A DNA stretch of 64,000 bases from Pseudomonas sp. AB6 (GTDB lineage: Bacteria; Pseudomonadota; Gammaproteobacteria; Pseudomonadales; Pseudomonadaceae): NCBI RefSeq assembly GCF_034314105.1, contig NZ_JAVIWJ010000001.1:4696001-4760000 (forward strand), read 5' to 3'. Position numbers and translations under genes: made by a program. Position 1 is the first letter of the stretch. Every line of letters begins with the position of its first letter. Shown piece after piece: positions 43,473-49,099 of the stretch. The notes beneath the pieces were generated by a model. It had not been told where the DNA came from. It was given only the letters and a program-made list of their open reading frames with translations, and searched no databases.

Positions 43473-44846
43473 TCAGCCGAGTTTTGCTATGGGGCGCTGG
43501 AACCGTGAGAGCACCAGCCAATCCAGCGCCCAAACAGTCACCAGCGAAATGCCAACCAACGGAAACGCCAGCCCCAGAACAATCATGATCACGATGGCGG
43601 TTTTCCAACGCGGCAGGTCGTGGCGTAACGGCGGAGCACCCAGGCCACCCTGTGGGCGACGCTTCCACCAGATCACCAGTGCGCTAATCGAACTGAGCAG
43701 CACCATCAGGCAAATCAACAAAATCAGCAGTTGATTGACCCAGCCGAAGAACTTCCCTTCGTGCAGCATCACGCCCAATTCCGTGGCGCGAGAGACGTTG
43801 CTGTAATCCTTCCAGCCAACGTCGGCCAGCACCTTGCCGCTGTATTGATCGACATGCAGCGTGGCGTCGTTACGAGGGTCGTCGGCGAACACGGCGATGG
43901 TGAATACCCCGTCGGCCTTGGTGGGCGCGGTGATGCTATAGCCCGGTTCGATGTGCCGCTCGGTAGCAATGTTTACCACCTGTTGCAGCGACAGCGTCGG
44001 GTTCGCAGGCATTGACACCCCGCCCCCCTGGTTCATGTGTTCGGCATGCTCGCCGGACACCGGCATTGGCGTGTTTTCCAGCGCCCACGGCACGGTTTGG
44101 CGCGTAGGCGTATTGAGGGCACCGGCCAGTTGGTCCGATTTAGGAACGTCGTTCCACATGACCGCCGGGAAGGTGTTCCAGACATCAGCGAATTGCTTGC
44201 CCCACACACCGGTCCATGTCATGCCGCTCAATAGCATAAACAGCAGAAACACTGCGCCCCAGAAACCGGTCACCGCATGCACATCACGCCATAACAGGCG
44301 TCCCCGCTTGCTCAAGCGTGGCCATAGCACCCCGGCCATCGAGGCGCCGCGTGGCCACCACAAGTACAACCCCGAAACCACCAGCACAATCGCCCAGCCG
44401 GCGGCTAACTCAACGATCCGGTCACCGACTTTGCCCAGCAGTAATTTGCCGTGCAGTGAACGGGCGAGGGCTTGCAGGTTGTTTTTGCCCTCTTGAGTAC
44501 CCAGGATCTCGCCGCGATAGGGGTCGATAAACACATTCAGCTCTCGGCCCCCCTGCAGGATCACGAACTGCGCACTGCCTTGCGCGTTCAGCGGTGGCAG
44601 GTATTTGCTGACAGGCGCCTGTGGAAAAGCGGCTTGCACCCGCTGTTGTTGCGCGTCGGCACTGAGCAATTGTTGGCCCGGCGTGACGTATAGCAAGTCG
44701 CTGTACATCACGTTGTCCAACTGGGGTTTGAACAGGTAAATAATCCCGGTCAACGACAGCAGAATCATGAACGGCGCAACGAACAGCCCGGCATAGAAGT
44801 GCCAGCGCCAGGCGAGGTTGTAGAAAGAAACCTTTGTTTGAGTCAT
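43473..44846 (-). CDS. PepSY-associated transmembrane protein
   Basis: This 457-residue inner-membrane protein of the PepSY-TM family has four main membrane segments (near residues 13-40, 135-155, 180-200 and 375-400) and a PepSY-containing periplasmic loop. It starts YNLAWRWHFYAGLFVAPFMILLSLTG, with the conserved HFYAG. Family members such as FpvG and PiuB act with siderophore uptake, some as reductases that free the metal. The ATG at 44846 has GGGAG eight bases before it; the frame runs 16 codons further up without resemblance. Confidence 0.87.
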   Translation of the reverse strand: MTQTKVSFYNLAWRWHFYAGLFVAPFMILLSLTGIIYLFKPQLDNVMYSDLLYVTPGQQLLSADAQQQRVQAAFPQAPVSKYLPPLNAQGSAQFVILQGGRELNVFIDPYRGEILGTQEGKNNLQALARSLHGKLLLGKVGDRIVELAAGWAIVLVVSGLYLWWPRGASMAGVLWPRLSKRGRLLWRDVHAVTGFWGAVFLLFMLLSGMTWTGVWGKQFADVWNTFPAVMWNDVPKSDQLAGALNTPTRQTVPWALENTPMPVSGEHAEHMNQGGGVSMPANPTLSLQQVVNIATERHIEPGYSITAPTKADGVFTIAVFADDPRNDATLHVDQYSGKVLADVGWKDYSNVSRATELGVMLHEGKFFGWVNQLLILLICLMVLLSSISALVIWWKRRPQGGLGAPPLRHDLPRWKTAIVIMIVLGLAFPLVGISLVTVWALDWLVLSRFQRPIAKLG

Positions 44847-44929
44847 GTGCAACGCTCCCGGCAGGGATAAACACGTATCGACCGGTACGGTCACCTTTGC
44901 GGTGAGGACCGGTTCGTTTTATTGAGGGT

Positions 44930-45367
44930 TTACCGTGTGGTCGAGAGCGGCGGAGCGCGGCTGCGGGCATTGGGGAAGGTGGTCTGCCGTGCATGGCCTT
45001 GTTGCGATGCCACGTTGAAAAAGCCGGTCGGCTTGGGAGGATTGGACGCAACGAACGCCAACGCTTGAGGTAGCGCGGGGCAACTGAACAGTAGCGTGCA
45101 ATACCCACATTTGGCCCAGATCACATGATCGGTCGCCACCGACGCGTGTTCGGCACTGTGGCATGAAGGCGCCTCAATTGCCTTGTCCACTGATGCAGGC
45201 ATCGACATGGAGGCCGACATCGACATTCCGGCGTGCTGGTCCATCGGCATCGCTTGAGAAATCAGCGGACCGATAAAGATCATCAACATGGCGAACAGAC
45301 TCAGCCATGCGCCTCGGGGTTTACCGGGGCGCAGGACGAAGCTGGCGTGGGGCGAAGCGCGGTTCAC
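44930..45367 (-). CDS. DUF2946 family protein
   Basis: This 145-residue exported or anchored protein has a hydrophobic N-terminal segment (AWLSLFAMLMIFIGPLIS), a methionine-rich stretch (MDQHAGMSMSASMSMPAS) and the DUF2946 signature CHSAEHAS...WAKCGYCTLL. The methionine, histidine and cysteine groups suggest copper binding. It sits between the PCu(A)C chaperone gene and the PepSY gene. Function is not established. Confidence 0.82.
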   Translation of the reverse strand: MNRASPHASFVLRPGKPRGAWLSLFAMLMIFIGPLISQAMPMDQHAGMSMSASMSMPASVDKAIEAPSCHSAEHASVATDHVIWAKCGYCTLLFSCPALPQALAFVASNPPKPTGFFNVASQQGHARQTTFPNARSRAPPLSTTR

Positions 45368-45385
45368 TTCAATCGCTCAGGGTAT

Positions 45386-45859
45386 TTAATGGTCGTGCAT
45401 GGCGTCTGCGTCGGGCGCCTGCTTTTGGACGGCAACCTCAACGGTGACAGCGCCTGATTGCTCGAAGTGCAGCGTCAGCGGGAAATGCTGGCCGTCGATC
45501 AGCTTCGATTTGTCCTTCAGGTCCATCAGCATGACGTGATAGCCCATGGGTTGAAATTTCACTTCGCCACCGGCCGGGACGTCAACGGTTTGCACCTGTT
45601 GCATCTTCATCAAACCGTCTTGCATCAGGTGTTGATGCAGATCGGCCATACCGGCGATAGGGCTGTCGACACTGAGCAGGCGATCGGCGGTTTTACCAGT
45701 GTTGTGAATCACAAAATACGCCGCAACGGTGGGTGCATTGGGCGGTAACTCCAAGGACCACGGGTGGGCGATGTGCAACTCGCCGACCATGGAATCATGG
45801 GCATTGGCAAAGCAGGCCGGCAGACATAAAGCGGCCAGGATGAGGATCTTCTTGATCAT
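45386..45859 (-). CDS. Periplasmic copper chaperone PCu(A)C
   Basis: This 157-residue periplasmic copper(I) chaperone has a signal peptide (MIKKILILAALCLPACFA) and the ligand set of the family: HQHLMQDGLMKM in the middle and GYHVMLMDL about 20 residues later. It ends in a second histidine-rich tail (DADAMHDH). Such proteins deliver copper to cytochrome oxidase or to uptake systems. It is flanked by two DUF2946 genes. Confidence 0.92.
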   Translation of the reverse strand: MIKKILILAALCLPACFANAHDSMVGELHIAHPWSLELPPNAPTVAAYFVIHNTGKTADRLLSVDSPIAGMADLHQHLMQDGLMKMQQVQTVDVPAGGEVKFQPMGYHVMLMDLKDKSKLIDGQHFPLTLHFEQSGAVTVEVAVQKQAPDADAMHDH

Positions 45860-45930
45860 GGTGATTCTCCAGCGTGAACGATTCCGGTGCGCCGGACTTT
45901 GCGGTCAGCAGCGCTTTTTTTTGCTTCGGA

Positions 45931-46320
45931 TCAGGCGCGGGGAGACGCTCGGGGGTTGAGGCTCGGCCATTGCTGGCGTGGGGACAATGCGGTTGGGGAT
46001 TGGACGTCGCGCGCTAGCTTCGTTTCGACTTGCACCGCATACCACGGGGTGAAGCCGGATGGCACAGACACCAGCGGCGCCGAACCTGCGCAGCACCAGC
46101 AATGCTGCATGGCGGCATGATCGTCTTTCTGCGCAGGGCTTTGTTCAGTTTTGCCCAGTGAAATCGCCACCAGTCGAGTGCCGCTTGCCGAACAAAAACT
46201 GCCCCACAACAACGCTTCATCAACGGTTTTCGGTGCGGCGCTGGTCATCGGCATGGCGAGCATGTTGAACAGCACTGCAAAGCAGGCAATCCAGGCAAAT
46301 GCCAACCGGCGTCGAGACAT
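45931..46320 (-). CDS. DUF2946 family protein, first gene of the copper-linked operon
   Basis: This 129-residue protein has an N-terminal signal/anchor (FAWIACFAVLFNMLAMPMTSA) and a cluster KDDHAAMQHCWCCAGSAP that replaces the usual CGYC and could bind metal. It is probably the first gene of the seven-gene minus-strand operon (DUF2946, PCu(A)C, DUF2946, PepSY, ATPase, binding protein, permease). No TonB-dependent receptor, often part of such operons, is present here. Confidence 0.75.
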   Translation of the reverse strand: MSRRRLAFAWIACFAVLFNMLAMPMTSAAPKTVDEALLWGSFCSASGTRLVAISLGKTEQSPAQKDDHAAMQHCWCCAGSAPLVSVPSGFTPWYAVQVETKLARDVQSPTALSPRQQWPSLNPRASPRA

Positions 46321-46604
46321 GGGGTGCTTTCCGTTTCATTAAGCCGTCAAAGGCGCTATTTAGCCTGAATGGCCGGAATAAGTAAAAAAAGTGCCCGTGG
46401 CGAGATGCCGCGGCACGTTGGCGCAGATCCCCAGTAAAGCCCGCTTGTAGGCGAAGAATTCCCTGTGTCGTATCAGGGCCCGCCACTTCGCGACAGGTTT
46501 AGGTAGAAAAGCAGCCAGTAAAAGTGAATCCACTGAGCACAACGTCTGGTGGTGGGTCGCTCTATTGTCTCCAATGAGCCCCCACACCTACCCGCCATCA
46601 ACTC
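46321..46604. other. Gene-free region with a structured element
   Basis: No convincing gene. It contains GTGCC and GGCAC arms around 46391-46418, and a nested hairpin at 46451-46492 (GCGAAG / CTTCGC outside, CCCTG / CAGGG inside). One minus-strand reading frame here gives RHREFFAYKRALLGICANVP, a peptide I recall from spurious ORFs in other Pseudomonas genomes, which would mean the DNA itself is conserved. An orphan plus-strand terminator follows, so a small RNA is conceivable. Confidence 0.35.
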
Positions 46605-46637
46605 AAAAACCGCCGCGTTCTCGAAGGCGGTTTTTTT
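46605..46637 (+). terminator. Orphan intrinsic terminator
   Basis: AAAAACCGCC pairs perfectly with GGCGGTTTTT over an 11-base loop, then seven T residues follow. It could also work on the minus strand. No plus-strand gene lies upstream for many kilobases, so it either ends an unannotated RNA or insulates the effector locus. Confidence 0.75.
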
Positions 46638-46717
46638 ATAAATAGCGTTTGGGAAATTTCCTAGGGCGGTCGCGGATGCATCCTACATACGACGTGGGTC
46701 GGCCTGCGTGAGCATGT

Positions 46718-46737
46718 GTGCCAAAGAATTTTGGCAC
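46718..46737 (+). promoter_or_regulatory. Inverted repeat before the effector/immunity operon
   Basis: GTGCCAAA and TTTGGCAC flank GAAT, a perfect 8-base inverted repeat ending 20 bases before the first start codon of the operon. It could be an operator, or an RNA hairpin close to the ribosome site AAAGAGGG. Confidence 0.5.
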
Positions 46738-46757
46738 TACAAAAAGAGGGTCCATCC

Positions 46758-46931
46758 ATGCCGATCTTAAACATTCAGAACGCATTTACCCTGACAGTCG
46801 CCTACCCAAAAAGGCGGCGAAACCTAGGGGTGTTCAACTTTTCCGAAATCGTAGCGGCTCCAGATCACGTCAACGAACCCTTTAACGTTCCGTCCCAAAT
46901 AGAAGTGCCCTCTGTATGTCTAGCTTCTTGA
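46758..46931 (+). CDS. Short leader ORF, probable remnant fused to an immunity-gene tail
   Basis: This 57-residue frame starts after AAAGAGGGTCC. Residues 1-45 (MPILNIQNAFTLTVAYPKRR...) are unrecognised, but the end, SQIEVPSVCLAS, is the same as the end of the DUF3304 proteins that follow (RKMEVPPVCPAS). It therefore looks like an upstream gene whose 3' end was replaced by recombination with the immunity array, or the other way round. Its stop overlaps the start of the next gene by 16 bases exactly as between the later genes, so it keeps translational coupling. Confidence 0.55.
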   Translation: MPILNIQNAFTLTVAYPKRRRNLGVFNFSEIVAAPDHVNEPFNVPSQIEVPSVCLAS

Positions 46932-47473
46932 ACCCCGGCTCGGCTCACCGCGTATTGGTGATATTGGTCGCTGCGGTACTCGCTTGCATCGCCCTGCAAG
47001 CGTGCAGCAAAGCACCGCCCGACCGACTCGGCATTCCCATCGAGGGCTACAACCACACCTCGGCGGCGATCAATCATTTCGACGTCAACGGCAACGGCGG
47101 TCCGAACATCGGCCCGTTTGGCGGTGGCGGCAGCCAGATGTGCTGCGTGGCCATGCCGCGCAAATGGCATCCCGGCCTGACCGTGGTGGTGGAGTGGGAG
47201 AAGGACCCAACACCACACGACTACGCAGATTGGCCAGAGCGCAGATTTTCTGATGCCTGGAATGCTCGGATGAAGAAAGCAAAAACCAACAACACCCGCC
47301 ACCGCGCCGTCGTGGAGGTCGCGCCCTATGAAGAACTCGGGGTCATTGACGTCCATTTTTTGCCCTGCGACCAAATCGCGGTCTCCGCCGTTGCCGAGCT
47401 GCCGGGTAAACCCGGCTACCCCTTCTCTTATCCCCGCAAAATGGAAGTACCTCCCGTATGCCCAGCTTCATGA
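46916..47473 (+). CDS. DUF3304 lipoprotein, Tle1 immunity copy 1
   Basis: This 185-residue lipoprotein has a signal ending in the lipobox LQAC, with the acylated Cys near residue 30, followed by the DUF3304 core EGYNHTSAAINHFDVNGNGG and GGGGSQMCCVAMPRKWHPGL. DUF3304 proteins are the periplasmic antidotes (Tli1 type) of Tle1 phospholipase effectors. This copy combines the middle segment DYADWPERRFSDAWNARMKK (type A) with the C-terminal segment EELGVIDVHFLPCDQIAV (alpha). It overlaps the next copy by 16 bases. Confidence 0.85.
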   Translation: MSSFLNPGSAHRVLVILVAAVLACIALQACSKAPPDRLGIPIEGYNHTSAAINHFDVNGNGGPNIGPFGGGGSQMCCVAMPRKWHPGLTVVVEWEKDPTPHDYADWPERRFSDAWNARMKKAKTNNTRHRAVVEVAPYEELGVIDVHFLPCDQIAVSAVAELPGKPGYPFSYPRKMEVPPVCPAS

Positions 47474-48015
47474 ACACCGGTTTAGTTCGTCGCGTGCCGG
47501 TGTTTTTAGCCGCTGCGGTGCTTGCCTGCGTTGCGCTGCAAGCGTGCAGCAAAGCGCCGCCAGACCGACTCGGCATTCCCATCGAGGGCTACAACCACAC
47601 CTCGGCGGCGATCAATCATTTCGACGTCAACGGCAACGGCGGTCCGAACATCGGCCCGTTTGGCGGTGGCGGCAGCCAGATGTGCTGCGTGTCCATGCCG
47701 CGCAAATGGCATCCCGGCCTGACCGTGGTGGTGGAGTGGGAGAAGGATCCAAACACCGGTGATTCGGTGAACTGGCCGAAGCCTCGCTATTCAGACGCGT
47801 GGAGTGAAGCAGCAAGAGTGCATCAGTCCAAATACACCCGCCATCGCGTGGTCGTTGAAGTCGCGCCTTACGAGCGATTGGGCGCAATCACCCTGCATTT
47901 CCTTCCCTGCGACCAAGTAAAGGTCTCTGCCGATCAGACCTACCCCGGCATCGCAAATCACCCCTATGACTACCCGCGCAAAATGGAAGAGCCCTCTGTA
48001 TGTCCAGCTTCTTGA
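47458..48015 (+). CDS. DUF3304 lipoprotein, Tle1 immunity copy 2
   Basis: This 185-residue lipoprotein has the same signal, lipobox LQAC and DUF3304 core as copy 1. The middle segment is of type B (SVNWPKPRYSDAWSEAARVH, then QSKYTRH) and the C-terminal segment of type beta (ERLGAITLHFLPCDQVKV, TYPGIANHPYDYPRK). It is coupled on both sides by 16-base overlaps. Confidence 0.85.
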   Translation: MPSFMNTGLVRRVPVFLAAAVLACVALQACSKAPPDRLGIPIEGYNHTSAAINHFDVNGNGGPNIGPFGGGGSQMCCVSMPRKWHPGLTVVVEWEKDPNTGDSVNWPKPRYSDAWSEAARVHQSKYTRHRVVVEVAPYERLGAITLHFLPCDQVKVSADQTYPGIANHPYDYPRKMEEPSVCPAS

Positions 48016-48557
48016 ACCCCGGCTCGGCTCGTCGCGTGCCCGTATTTTTAGCCGCTGCGGTACTTGCTTGCATCGCCCTGCAAGCGTGCAGCAAAGCGCC
48101 GCCCGACCGACTGGGCGCGCCCATTGAGGGTTACAACCACACCTCGGCGGCGATCAATCATTTCGACGTCAACGGCAACGGCGGTCCGAATATCGGCCCG
48201 TTCGGTGGCGGCGGCAGCCAGATGTGCTGCGTGTCCATGCCGCGCAAATGGCATCCCGGCCTGACCATGGTGGTGGAGTGGGAGAAGGACCCAACACCAC
48301 ACGACTACGCAGATTGGCCAGAGCGCAGATTTTCTGATGCCTGGAATGCTCGGATGAAGAAAGCAAAAACCAACAACACCCGCCATCGCGCCGTCGTTGA
48401 AGTCGCGCCTTACGAGCGATTGGGCGCGATCACCCTGCATTTCCTTCCCTGCGACCAAGTAAAGGTCTCTGCCGATCAGACCTACCCCGGCATCGCAAAT
48501 CATCCTTATAACTACCCACGCAAAATGGAAGTACCTCCCGTATGTCCAGCTTCATGA
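48000..48557 (+). CDS. DUF3304 lipoprotein, Tle1 immunity copy 3
   Basis: This 185-residue lipoprotein shares its middle segment with copy 1 (type A, DYADWPERRFSDAWNARMKK) and its C-terminus with copy 2 (type beta, ERLGAITLHFLPCDQ). The N-terminal core has RLGAPIEG where copies 1 and 2 have RLGIPIEG. This mosaic state shows exchange between copies. Confidence 0.85.
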   Translation: MSSFLNPGSARRVPVFLAAAVLACIALQACSKAPPDRLGAPIEGYNHTSAAINHFDVNGNGGPNIGPFGGGGSQMCCVSMPRKWHPGLTMVVEWEKDPTPHDYADWPERRFSDAWNARMKKAKTNNTRHRAVVEVAPYERLGAITLHFLPCDQVKVSADQTYPGIANHPYNYPRKMEVPPVCPAS

Positions 48558-49099
48558 ACCCCGGTTTGGTTCGTCGCGTGCCCGTGTTTTTAGGCGCTGC
48601 GGTGCTCGCCGGTATCGCCCTGCAAGCGTGCAGCAAAGCGCCGCCCGACCGGCTTGGCGCGCCTATCGAGGGTTACAACCACACCTCGGCGGCGATCAAT
48701 CATTTCGACGTCAACGGCAATGGCGGTCCGAACATCGGCCCGTTTGGCGGTGGCGGAAGCCAGATGTGCTGCGTGTCCATGCCGCGCAAATCGCATCCCG
48801 GCCTGACCGTGGTGGTGGAGTGGGAGAAGGATCCTAATGTTGGAGCCTCACGATATTGGCCTGAACCCCGTTATTCAGATGCATGGTTCAGAGCCGGAAG
48901 AGAGCATCAGTCCAAATATACCCGCCACCGCGCCGTCGTGGAGGTCGCGCCCTATGAAGAACTCGGGGTGATTGACGTCCATTTTTTGCCCTGCGACCAA
49001 ATCGCCGTTGCAGCCGTTGCCGAGCTGCCGGGTAAACCCGGCTACCCCTTTTCCTACCCGCGCAAAATGGAAGTGCCCCCCGTATGTCCAGCTCCTTGA
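48542..49099 (+). CDS. DUF3304 lipoprotein, Tle1 immunity copy 4
   Basis: This 185-residue lipoprotein has a type B-like middle segment (ASRYWPEPRYSDAWFRAGRE, then HQSKYTRH) and the alpha C-terminus (EELGVIDVHFLPCDQIAV) of copy 1. It has KSHPGL where the others have KWHPGL. It lies directly before the effector and overlaps its start by 16 bases, so it may be the cognate antidote. Confidence 0.85.
   Translation: MSSFMNPGLVRRVPVFLGAAVLAGIALQACSKAPPDRLGAPIEGYNHTSAAINHFDVNGNGGPNIGPFGGGGSQMCCVSMPRKSHPGLTVVVEWEKDPNVGASRYWPEPRYSDAWFRAGREHQSKYTRHRAVVEVAPYEELGVIDVHFLPCDQIAVAAVAELPGKPGYPFSYPRKMEVPPVCPAP

Larger units (their letters stand above)
46916..49099 (+). repeat. Four tandem 542-bp repeats (immunity gene array)
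   Basis: The starts of the four immunity genes and of the effector lie at 46916, 47458, 48000, 48542 and 49084, exactly 542 bases apart. The first 290 bases or so of each unit are nearly identical; the middle and the end occur in two versions each. Each junction carries the same ATGTCCAGCT start overlapping the previous stop. Confidence 0.9.

Noticed and set aside
46360..46587. A 75-codon minus-strand protein gene
   Set aside because: No ribosome site, and the peptide resembles ones seen in doubtful annotations; conserved DNA or RNA is the better explanation.
46321..46600. A cobalamin riboswitch for the FecBCD-type operon
   Set aside because: There are hairpins, but no B12-box-like or other conserved core elements could be found on the minus strand.
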